A stretch of 5,071 nucleotides of DNA from Clostridiales bacterium (GCA_003483345.1 DMWH01000164.1:1-5071); one strand, 5' to 3'. Shown: positions 1 through 5,071, counted from the first letter of the stretch. The notes: generated by a model from the sequence alone, not told the origin. Program-made: numbers and translations.

Positions 1-25
1 TTGGTTCTCTTTTTCTTCTTGCCAT
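1..25 (-). CDS. Start of a leftward gene, truncated at the window edge
   Basis: Only the first eight codons are present, reading MARRKREP from an ATG at 25-23. The start is well supported: a perfect AGGAGG lies at 41-36, ten bases upstream, and the preceding gene stops at 49, only 23 bases away, so the two are very probably co-transcribed. The visible N-terminus is strongly basic (four Arg/Lys in the first six residues), which fits a nucleic-acid-binding or coiled-coil protein but is far too short to identify. No function is proposed. The ribosome binding site is stronger than that of the upstream gene, so this may be the more abundantly made product of the operon. Confidence 0.7.
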
Positions 26-35
26 AAAAAATCAG

Positions 36-41
36 CCTCCT
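36..41 (-). promoter_or_regulatory. Ribosome binding site, AGGAGG
   Basis: Perfect AGGAGG on the minus strand, ten bases upstream of the ATG at 25. It fixes the start of the truncated leftmost gene, which is otherwise represented by only eight codons. Confidence 0.8.
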
Positions 42-48
42 GTGTTAT

Positions 49-390
49 TTATATTTTACCATAGTTGACTGCGTTTTTACAGACTTTTTTTCGGTGGGTC
101 TTTGTCATCAAAATATTTTTAACAAACCTTACGTCACCCGGTAACGGATAAGTCAAACCAGCTTTGAGTAACTCAGTAATTATGTAATTACTGTTCAGAC
201 CTGTATCCTTCTCATAAAACCACCCATTGAAAATGTAATAGCTGCCATAGATAATTATGACTATTCCGCATTCAATCAGTACCTGACAACGCCCATACAG
301 CCACATCTTTCTGTCATTACTCTCAAATCCCAGCGGCAGCTCCTGTTCTTCATTGCTGTCGGGCACATTTAAATTTTCTGGCAAATCCAT
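49..390 (-). CDS. Unrecognised 113-residue protein (hypothetical)
   Basis: I do not recognise this protein. The frame stays open back to a GTG at 447, but I choose the ATG at 390 (MDLPENLN...) because GGAAAGGA lies eight bases upstream of it, whereas the GTG has no convincing ribosome binding site. Residues 1-27 are acidic and probably disordered. Residues 35-58 are hydrophobic and aromatic (core GIVIIIYGSYYIF), but Glu40 and the Gly/Asn/Trp-rich end argue for buried beta strands rather than a clean membrane helix. Residues 60-97 look helical, and the tail after residue 98 is basic. The order 'strand, aromatic strand, NGWFYE, helix, GDVRFVKNIL, TKT' faintly recalls the small module in front of the helicase domain of P4/D5-type phage and plasmid primases; this is a weak impression. 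It is the upstream gene of a leftward operon, with the next start 23 bases beyond its stop. Confidence 0.65.
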   Translation of the reverse strand: MDLPENLNVPDSNEEQELPLGFESNDRKMWLYGRCQVLIECGIVIIIYGSYYIFNGWFYEKDTGLNSNYIITELLKAGLTYPLPGDVRFVKNILMTKTHRKKVCKNAVNYGKI

Positions 391-398
391 TTTTATGT

Positions 399-404
399 TC
401 CTTT
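399..404 (-). promoter_or_regulatory. Ribosome binding site deciding the start of the 113-residue gene
   Basis: AAAGGA on the minus strand, eight bases before the ATG at 390. It supports starting at residue 20 of the longer open frame rather than at the GTG at 447, which has only an AGAAAAG-like stretch upstream. Confidence 0.6.
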
Positions 405-459
405 CCGGCTCAGTACCATTACCCGTCAGCAATGATACTGAAACCACTAAGCTTTTCTA

Positions 460-469
460 ACGATATCGT
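460..469. promoter_or_regulatory. Perfect 10-bp palindrome ACGATATCGT, possible operator
   Basis: ACGATATCGT reads the same on both strands. It lies just downstream (in the leftward sense) of the -10 box at 478-483, about where transcription of the leftward operon would start. That position suits a repressor site. It is equally about 125 bases upstream of the rightward STAND gene. A 10-bp palindrome can occur by chance, so the regulatory reading is inference. Confidence 0.35.
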
Positions 470-472
470 CTG

Positions 473-487
473 ATGTTATTATAACAT
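473..487. promoter_or_regulatory. Inverted repeat ATGTTAT-T-ATAACAT over the leftward -10 box
   Basis: Two perfect 7-bp arms (473-479 and 481-487) surround a single base. The repeat covers the whole TATAAT box of the leftward promoter, so a dimeric protein bound here would block that promoter. It is too compact to form an RNA hairpin and lies at or before the expected transcript start, so a DNA-level site is the better reading. Confidence 0.4.
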
Positions 488-506
488 ATGCTCTGAAATA
501 AACAGT
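478..506 (-). promoter_or_regulatory. Candidate leftward promoter
   Basis: A consensus -10 (TATAAT, 483-478 on the minus strand) is preceded at 17 bp by ACTGTT (506-501), which is a poor -35. Transcription would begin near 471, giving a leader of about 80 bases before the ATG at 390. The weak -35 and the overlapping repeats suggest an activated or repressed promoter rather than a constitutive one. Confidence 0.45.
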
Positions 507-520
507 TCGTAAAAGTTCGT
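504..520. repeat. Direct repeat AGTTCGT, 10-bp period
   Basis: AGTTCGT occurs at 504-510 and again at 514-520, separated by AAA. The spacing is one helical turn, so both copies face the same side of the DNA, as in tandem binding sites for a regulator. The first copy overlaps the weak -35 region of the leftward promoter, and the second lies about 20 bases upstream of the rightward -35. Only two copies are seen. Confidence 0.4.
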
Positions 521-538
521 TTTTTTGGTCCTAAATCA

Positions 539-568
539 TTCAAAAAACGGGAAAATTTAATTTACAAT
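539..568 (+). promoter_or_regulatory. Candidate promoter of the STAND gene
   Basis: TTCAAA (539-544, four of six to consensus) and TACAAT (563-568, five of six) are separated by 18 bp. Transcription would start near 575, leaving a leader of only about 20 bases, which contains the ribosome binding site and little else. The surrounding DNA is very AT-rich, so alternative -10 boxes are easy to find and the assignment is moderate. Confidence 0.4.
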
Positions 569-579
569 AAAAAATTTTT

Positions 580-585
580 AAGGAG
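580..585 (+). promoter_or_regulatory. Ribosome binding site of the STAND gene
   Basis: AAGGAG, nine bases before the ATG at 595. A second, in-frame ATG at 619 has its own AAAGGGG at 604-610 with an eight-base gap, so two starts giving proteins of 910 and 902 residues are both plausible. Confidence 0.65.
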
Positions 586-594
586 TTTTAAATT

Positions 595-3327
595 ATGACA
601 AGTAAAGGGGAATTTGATATGCCCACAAGTAAAGAGATATTTTCTTTACTCATCGGAAAATTATTTGGTAAAACATATCTGCTAAATCCGTCTCAGGAGG
701 CTTTATTTGAAATAAAAAGAAATTATTTTTATAATATCAATGATAATATCAAAAAGGGAACACAAAATAATCCATTAACCAAAACATGTATAGAAAATAC
801 AAAAAAAATATATCGTATAATAAAAGAATATGAAAAGGAAAATTTAGAATTAACATGCAGTGATTATGAGTGCTATCAAAAAATAAATGATGATAATTAC
901 GTTTATACTCCCGGTGATTTATATGAGAAAATAAAGGAAAAAGTTATGCCAAATCTTGGAATAGAATCTTTCCAGCATGAATCTCTTAGTAAAATCATAG
1001 AGATTGTATTAGATAATAAAAATGGGGATATTATTGATTTAGAAAAGGCTTTGAATGAAATTTCAGATACATGTCACGGAACTGTATTTAATGAAAAGGG
1101 TAAGAATTTATTAAACAACTGGAATTATCGCAATAAGAAAAAGTGCCTTGAAGAAAGCAAATTGCCTGATTTCTTTTTCGTAGGAAGAGAAAACGAAATA
1201 GCTGATATTAAAATAGAATTTGAAAAAAAGAATTATGTCATTTTAAGCGGTGAATCCGGCTCAGGTAAATATTCAGCTGCTGTGAAATATGCCAGTATAA
1301 ACCAAGCAAACTATACTTATACAGTTATAGTGGAATGGAAAGAAAGCCTTGAAAAAACCATTAACAGTATTTCAACGGAAGATGATGCGTTCTATGACAA
1401 TTCCGAAACACCTGAAGACAAGTTCAAAAGGAAAAAGGAGATTTTAAATAATTCTTGTAATGATTCTAAAGTAGCATTGCTCATTATTTATGATGCTAAT
1501 AAAAACTTCGATAAAAAAGAAATTGAGAAGTTTTGCAGCACTGGGAAGTTTCATTTGATATTGACAACAAACTCACTGCATGGTGCAATTAAAATAAGCC
1601 CATTGCAAGAATCAAGATTCAAGCAGCTCTTTGAGTACTATAAACCCGACTGGAATCCGGCTGCTCACAAAGTTGATATTGAAGTGTTAAAGCGTATTTC
1701 TGGTGAAAACATATATATCTTTATTCTGCTTCTAAAATGGCTGGACTCTCACAATTGTGATGACGCCAATATTTTAAGAAGCCGTATACTTAAAACTCCA
1801 TCTGTAACAATTTTTGATAATCAGAAAATTGATATGACCTATCATAACGATGTTGTCAGCGACACCCTGAAAGGGCATATTGAACAACTGCTGCAACTAA
1901 ATGAATTTTCAGACGATGAAATGGAACAGCTATTGTTCATCACATTTCTGATTGACGAAAAAACCATTTTTAATTCTGTAATCGAGAGTTATTTTGATAA
2001 AAAATTTATTGAGAAAATAAAAAAGCAAAAAACTTTAAAATACCAGCAGAAAGAAAAAAGTTTCAGTATTTCCCCATTAACGAAACTTTGTATACTGAGC
2101 ATGATTGATGTTGATTATTTTGCAAGTCACATTTCTGGATTATTGATAGCAAATTTTAACAACCCAAACTTTACACTGGAAGAAAAAATGTTTTGTGTGA
2201 ATTTATTTTTTAACTCTTTGAAGAATTTGTTGTGTTTAGTTAAAGACCAGGACGATACTATTAAAGCTATGAACATTTACGCATCTGCTATACAAAATAT
2301 GGTTATTGAATATTATGAAAATATTATTCTTCCGGTTGCGTTGATTCTAAATAGTAATAACATAAATCAACTGGAATATTTCACCTTATTAATCAGATGT
2401 AAAAATACAAAAGAATTTGTAAGTAATCTATTATCCTCATTCTCCAGGAGTGTAAAAGAATTAAAATATGATTTTATAAATCGTAAAGATAATGATTCTC
2501 TGGAAAGCTTTTCAAATCTTATATTGGAGAATTTTGACATCAATAATATAAGCCAAGCACATAGTTTTATTGAATCGCAGGGGCAGTTCGATAATTTTAA
2601 TAATGGCTTACAGGCAGAAATAGATTTACAGATGAGATATATCACAAACGACAAGAAAGCATTTGATGAAAGTATACGTACATTAATAGAACCTGCTTGC
2701 AGATTCAAGAATTACAGTGCGGTATTAATACGACTCTTAAAACTTCTACAATATCGCATAAATATCGAACTATTAAAATCATTTTACGGTATTATTGAGC
2801 CTTATTATAAAGCTGAGAAAATTAAAGCTGAATACTCATGGAATTCATTTTACTTGGTGATTACAGCCAATATTTTAAGTGCAATAGTTTACAAGAAATT
2901 TGATTATTCTGAAGTCAAAGAATACCTGAACATTTTTAACAACAATTTTGCGTCGAGATTCTATGTCAATTTACTGGCGGTTTTAATTTCAATCAATCAC
3001 GACAGAACAGTGATTTCAAAACTCATAGAAGATTTACAGAAATACGATGCTTTTAAACATTCTGAAACTTTTTGTTTATTATACAGATATTCTGAAGAAG
3101 GCGGCAATAAGTTTGCTAATGCGGAATGGTGTCAAGCGGAGCTTAACAGGTATTCAAATATTTATCGTTCCATAGGAGGGAAAGAAGAAATTAAAAAGGC
3201 TAACAAAATTAATAAAATAATTTTATTTATAGACAAAATGAAGAAACAAGGCAATGTACCTGCTAACTCAATATGGGATACTGTTTTGGATATTGGTGAC
3301 TACGGCAAGGATAAATTTCCGATATAG
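595..3327 (+). CDS. STAND/NB-ARC-type signalling NTPase, candidate antiphage sensor
   Basis: This 910-residue cytosolic protein has the three-part plan of STAND NTPases. Residues 1-190 are mostly helical and match no effector I recognise: no TIR, nuclease, protease or membrane signature is visible. The NTPase core begins at FVGRENE (195-201), followed by the Walker A loop GESGSGKY (219-226), Walker B VALLIIYD (293-300), sensor-like ILTTN (322-326) and the ISPL...LF segment (334-346) typical of NB-ARC proteins. Residues 430-500 resemble the following winged helix and end in FSISPL (490-495), where the MHD-like motif should be. Residues 500-910 are helical with no clear TPR consensus and probably form the sensor. 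Oddities: Tyr226 replaces the Mg-binding Ser/Thr, Asn326 replaces the usual Arg, and Ser replaces the MHD-like His. It is monocistronic and AT-rich (20-33% GC in 60-base samples, against 37-58% in neighbours), suggesting transfer. A STAND-like regulator rather than a defence protein is the main alternative. Confidence 0.82.
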   Translation: MTSKGEFDMPTSKEIFSLLIGKLFGKTYLLNPSQEALFEIKRNYFYNINDNIKKGTQNNPLTKTCIENTKKIYRIIKEYEKENLELTCSDYECYQKINDDNYVYTPGDLYEKIKEKVMPNLGIESFQHESLSKIIEIVLDNKNGDIIDLEKALNEISDTCHGTVFNEKGKNLLNNWNYRNKKKCLEESKLPDFFFVGRENEIADIKIEFEKKNYVILSGESGSGKYSAAVKYASINQANYTYTVIVEWKESLEKTINSISTEDDAFYDNSETPEDKFKRKKEILNNSCNDSKVALLIIYDANKNFDKKEIEKFCSTGKFHLILTTNSLHGAIKISPLQESRFKQLFEYYKPDWNPAAHKVDIEVLKRISGENIYIFILLLKWLDSHNCDDANILRSRILKTPSVTIFDNQKIDMTYHNDVVSDTLKGHIEQLLQLNEFSDDEMEQLLFITFLIDEKTIFNSVIESYFDKKFIEKIKKQKTLKYQQKEKSFSISPLTKLCILSMIDVDYFASHISGLLIANFNNPNFTLEEKMFCVNLFFNSLKNLLCLVKDQDDTIKAMNIYASAIQNMVIEYYENIILPVALILNSNNINQLEYFTLLIRCKNTKEFVSNLLSSFSRSVKELKYDFINRKDNDSLESFSNLILENFDINNISQAHSFIESQGQFDNFNNGLQAEIDLQMRYITNDKKAFDESIRTLIEPACRFKNYSAVLIRLLKLLQYRINIELLKSFYGIIEPYYKAEKIKAEYSWNSFYLVITANILSAIVYKKFDYSEVKEYLNIFNNNFASRFYVNLLAVLISINHDRTVISKLIEDLQKYDAFKHSETFCLLYRYSEEGGNKFANAEWCQAELNRYSNIYRSIGGKEEIKKANKINKIILFIDKMKKQGNVPANSIWDTVLDIGDYGKDKFPI

Positions 3328-3348
3328 TTACACTGAGAAATGTTCCAC

Positions 3349-3485
3349 GTTCCATGTACCGCCTTAAACAATTATACATACGCGCATGAAAAATTATTTT
3401 TCAATAATTATATATAAGGGAGCAATATAAATTTTTTTTTATGAATAAATTTATGTAGGTTTGATTGAATCCCGGAACATGGAAC
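3349..3485. repeat. Long-range inverted repeat GTTCCATGT...ACATGGAAC
   Basis: GTTCCATGTACCG (3349-3361) is the reverse complement of CGGAACATGGAAC (3473-3485) at 12 of 13 positions, with nine consecutive pairs at the outer end. The 111 bases between the arms are AT-rich. The left arm is preceded by a second near-copy, GTTCCAC (3342-3348), giving a tandem 7-bp duplication. The arms could be terminal repeats of a tiny non-autonomous element, the base of a structured 3' untranslated region, or paired protein sites. I see no flanking target duplication that would settle it. Confidence 0.45.
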
Positions 3486-3487
3486 AA

Positions 3488-3520
3488 AAAATAATGCAGG
3501 CTAAACTCCTGCATTATTTT
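3488..3520 (-). terminator. Strong intrinsic terminator, probably bidirectional
   Basis: A perfect 13-bp inverted repeat (arms 3488-3500 and 3508-3520) encloses a 7-base loop. It begins four bases after the amidotransferase stop codon. On the minus strand the stem ends in TTATTTTTTG, a good U-tract. On the plus strand the T-rich end (ATTATTTT) lies within the stem, so it would also stop transcripts from the STAND gene, though less classically. No other GC-containing hairpin follows the STAND gene, so this one probably serves both convergent units. Confidence 0.85.
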
Positions 3521-3524
3521 GGTA

Positions 3525-4475
3525 TTACACGCAATACTCCCACAAATCCTCGTACTCGTTCATCTCTTTGATTTCCGCAAGAGTTTCTTTAAGTAAGTCA
3601 GAATCCATTAGCATTTCTTCAATGTCATCGGCTGTATAGCCAAAATCAAGCAAAAGCATAACATCATCTTCCGATACACCAAAGCATGTACACATTTCAA
3701 GGAGAAGTTCTTCATGGCAGCCGTAATCATTTGAATAGCCAAGTGTGTACTGGTATGAGAAAGTTTCAAACGCTGAAACATCAGTCTTACCATTTTTGTT
3801 TATTGAGAGAATGTCACCTTCATTCAGCAGGATTCTGCTGTACTTGTACCTTGAAAGTCCCGACTTTCTCATTGCCTTTGACATTATGCTTTCAGTTGAA
3901 GCGTATGCGAAAAGTCCAAGCTTTTCAAAGTATATAAGGAACATAGGACTACTCCCCTTTACGAAGTAGAGAGTATTGTTCTGGTCGAGAATAGTGAACG
4001 TAAAGTTACCTTGTACATCTTCTGCCATGGATTTCAAAGAATCGAAATTCAGCTTACCCTGTCTTTCCAGGAGCTGGACGGCAACATAACTATCAGTTTC
4101 AATACAAGTCTTTGGCAACTGCTTTTCTTTACGGAGAGTATCATCGTTATAAAGAACGCCGTTATGAGCAAATGCAAACTCTTTGTCAGCTTTTCCGTAA
4201 AACGGGTGATTGTTGAAGTTGAATTTCTGATTACCCTGCGTTGTGAGTCTAGTGTGACCCATAACAGCTGTTGTTCCCTCCGGAAAGGTGAATTTCATTT
4301 TGTGAGCAGGCTTTGCCTTTTTGTAGATTGTGACCTTTCCATTTTTGATGTAGGATATTCCACTTGCATCTGTTCCACGTTCCTCGGCTGCGTTAGCAAG
4401 TTCCTGGGTAAATTTCTTCAAAAGCTTGTGCGGTATTTTTTTACCGCATTCAAGCCAGCCAAATAATGCACACAT
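3525..4475 (-). CDS. Class II (Ntn-type) glutamine amidotransferase
   Basis: The 316-residue protein carries the full catalytic set of the GlmS/asparagine-synthetase glutaminase fold. Cys2 becomes the N-terminal nucleophile after Met removal (MCALFGW). Further motifs are ERGTDASG (32-39), GHTRLTTQG (73-81, substrate-binding Arg76), NNHPF (88-92), AHNG (103-106, oxyanion-hole Asn105/Gly106) and ETDS (126-129, Asp128 binding the glutamine amine). The enzyme should hydrolyse glutamine to glutamate and pass on ammonia. No synthetase domain is fused: after the core there is only an acidic helical tail (about 265-316). The start at 4475 is fixed by the Cys2 requirement and by AGGAGG seven bases upstream. 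Its ATG shares one base with the stop of the amidoligase gene (TAATG), so translation is coupled and the amidoligase is the obvious ammonia acceptor. A free-standing glutaminase-fold enzyme acting on gamma-glutamyl compounds is a less likely alternative. Confidence 0.93.
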   Translation of the reverse strand: MCALFGWLECGKKIPHKLLKKFTQELANAAEERGTDASGISYIKNGKVTIYKKAKPAHKMKFTFPEGTTAVMGHTRLTTQGNQKFNFNNHPFYGKADKEFAFAHNGVLYNDDTLRKEKQLPKTCIETDSYVAVQLLERQGKLNFDSLKSMAEDVQGNFTFTILDQNNTLYFVKGSSPMFLIYFEKLGLFAYASTESIMSKAMRKSGLSRYKYSRILLNEGDILSINKNGKTDVSAFETFSYQYTLGYSNDYGCHEELLLEMCTCFGVSEDDVMLLLDFGYTADDIEEMLMDSDLLKETLAEIKEMNEYEDLWEYCV

Positions 4476-5071
4476 TATAATTCCTCCTCTGCGTTGATAG
4501 TTTCATTTACATACAGATTGCGTTCTTTCAGATACTGAATCAGCTCAGGTTCTTCAAGATTAGCTACAAATTCAGACCATGAAAGCCTCTGCATTTCTTC
4601 GTCAGACATAGAAAAAGCCGCATCACAAATCTCGTTAACGAGCTGTAATGCGGCAATCAGCGTATTGTATTTCAGCGTTCCTCTGAACATACGGAATTCC
4701 ACAGTATGATAATTGCAAAGATTCACGGCGGCGTAACGACCACAGCAATTCTTTTTGGCTTTATCCATGATAGCTTTAGGAGTTGACTCATAACCATATC
4801 TTGCCGCCCAGCGGTTCATTGTTGCCTCTGAACGGCGGGAGAATTTCAGCAGTTCCAGCCAATGGTGTTCCACGAAGTAGAGTATTCTTGAAATCACTTC
4901 TTCCTGCTCCTGTGAAGTTTCTCCAAAGCTGTTGCGATTAACATGGACATGAAGTCCGCAAGTACTGGTCTGATGCGAACGATAGCCAAGAGATATAGCT
5001 TTGCGCATGATATCTTTCCAGCAGAACTCTTTGTGGTAATCAAGCGTCATTGGGTAAGTTACAATTTCCAT
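4475..5071 (-). CDS. Amidoligase of the glutamate-cysteine-ligase-like fold, 5' end off the window
   Basis: The visible 198 residues are the C-terminal part of an Amidoligase_2-type enzyme (ATP-dependent COOH-NH2 ligase, glutamine synthetase/GCS-like fold). Diagnostic motifs are CGLHVHVN (38-45 of the visible part), whose His residues are expected to bind metal-ATP, and TVEFRMFRGTL (123-133), the family's Glu-Phe-Arg...Arg signature. The codon at the window edge is ATG, but EIVTYPMTLDYH is internal in this family, where it normally follows an acidic, glycine-rich stretch and an N-terminal half with the first metal-binding Glu residues. The gene therefore almost certainly continues to the right. 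The enzyme should activate a carboxylate as acyl phosphate and attack it with ammonia or an amine; its substrate cannot be read from the sequence. It overlaps the amidotransferase start by one base, and the pair forms one operon ending at the 3488-3520 terminator. Confidence 0.88.
   Translation of the reverse strand: MEIVTYPMTLDYHKEFCWKDIMRKAISLGYRSHQTSTCGLHVHVNRNSFGETSQEQEEVISRILYFVEHHWLELLKFSRRSEATMNRWAARYGYESTPKAIMDKAKKNCCGRYAAVNLCNYHTVEFRMFRGTLKYNTLIAALQLVNEICDAAFSMSDEEMQRLSWSEFVANLEEPELIQYLKERNLYVNETINAEEEL
4483..4488 (-). promoter_or_regulatory. Ribosome binding site of the amidotransferase, inside the amidoligase gene
   Basis: Perfect AGGAGG on the minus strand, seven bases before the ATG at 4475 and within the last codons of the amidoligase (the run of Glu codons). 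Together with the TAATG stop-start overlap it indicates coupled, roughly stoichiometric synthesis of the two proteins. Confidence 0.85.

Larger units (their letters stand above)
3328..3524. other. AT-rich convergent intergenic region
   Basis: The 197 bp lie between the tail-to-tail STAND and amidotransferase genes. They contain a long-range inverted repeat, a perfect but AT-only palindrome TGAAAAAT-T-ATTTTTCA (3387-3403), a run of nine T (3432-3440) and a strong terminator (3488-3520). No convincing open reading frame is present: AAGGGAG at 3416-3422 is followed 18 bases later by an ATG that opens only five codons. Confidence 0.7.

Noticed and set aside
391..447. N-terminal extension of the 113-residue protein to the GTG at 447
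   Set aside because: No convincing ribosome binding site precedes it, while the ATG at 390 has AAAGGA at eight bases.
2367..2708. 113-codon open frame on the minus strand inside the STAND gene
   Set aside because: It is wholly antisense to a well-supported coding region, has a hydrophobic, Ser/Leu-rich translation typical of a shadow frame and lacks a good ribosome binding site.
3263..3355. A 30-residue minus-strand frame (MERGTFLS...) with AAGG six bases upstream and a TATAAT at 3371-3376
   Set aside because: It lies antisense to the 3' end of the STAND gene, has no acceptable -35 and its composition looks like antisense sequence. There is no support beyond the short upstream signals.
3341..3356. 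Resemblance to a chromosomal parS centromere site (TGTTCCACGT...)
   Set aside because: Only the first ten bases match the palindromic parS pattern; the second half (TCCATG) breaks the palindrome and no ParB gene is in view.
3387..3403. Palindrome TGAAAAAT-T-ATTTTTCA as a terminator for the STAND gene
   Set aside because: The arms are almost all A/T with a one-base centre, so the hairpin would be weak; the GC-containing hairpin at 3488-3520 is a much better terminator.
3686..4466. Several open frames on the plus strand (and one on the minus strand) within the amidotransferase gene
   Set aside because: They overlap a gene with intact catalytic motifs throughout; their Cys/Phe/Leu/Ser-rich translations match no family and reflect the complement of its codons.
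1..5071. CRISPR array, tRNA, rRNA or complete insertion sequence
   Set aside because: No regularly spaced repeats, cloverleaf-like segments, rRNA stretches or transposase motifs were found on either strand.

Overview
The window looks like an accessory (mobile or plasmid/prophage-type) stretch from a low-GC Gram-positive gut bacterium, most likely a Ruminococcus-like Clostridia member. The reasons are the strong AGGAGG-type ribosome binding sites, the standard code, tight gene packing and an amidoligase plus class II glutamine amidotransferase pair of the sort carried on mobile elements of such hosts. The host assignment is inference; there is no rRNA, tRNA or housekeeping gene to anchor it.

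Layout, left to right. (1) A leftward operon: a 113-residue unrecognised protein (49-390, minus) followed 23 nt later by the first eight codons of another gene that runs off the left edge (1-25, minus). (2) A short divergent control region (391-594) with a -10 box, two perfect palindromes and a 10-bp-period direct repeat. (3) A large rightward gene (595-3327, plus) encoding a 910-residue STAND/NB-ARC-type signalling NTPase: an unrecognised alpha-helical N-terminal domain, an NB-ARC-like NTPase core, a winged-helix-like segment and about 410 residues of helical C-terminal sensor region. (4) A 197-bp AT-rich gap (3328-3524) with a long-range inverted repeat and a strong, probably bidirectional, terminator. 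(5) A leftward operon entering from the right edge: a GCS-like amidoligase (4475-5071, minus, 5' end off the window), translationally coupled through a TAATG junction to a class II glutamine amidotransferase (3525-4475, minus).

The amidoligase and amidotransferase almost certainly work together: the amidotransferase releases ammonia from glutamine and the ATP-dependent amidoligase uses it, or another amine, to form an amide on a carboxylate. The substrate is unknown. The STAND gene is the best candidate for an interesting system. It stands alone under its own promoter, is clearly more AT-rich than the genes on both sides (a sign of separate acquisition), and has the effector-NTPase-sensor plan of bacterial immune STAND proteins such as the Avs group. 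It departs from the family at four places: Tyr replaces Ser/Thr in Walker A, the sensor arginine of the TTR motif is Asn, the GLPLA-type proline is missing, and the His of the C-terminal MHD-like motif is Ser. A defence role is inference from architecture, not shown by the sequence.
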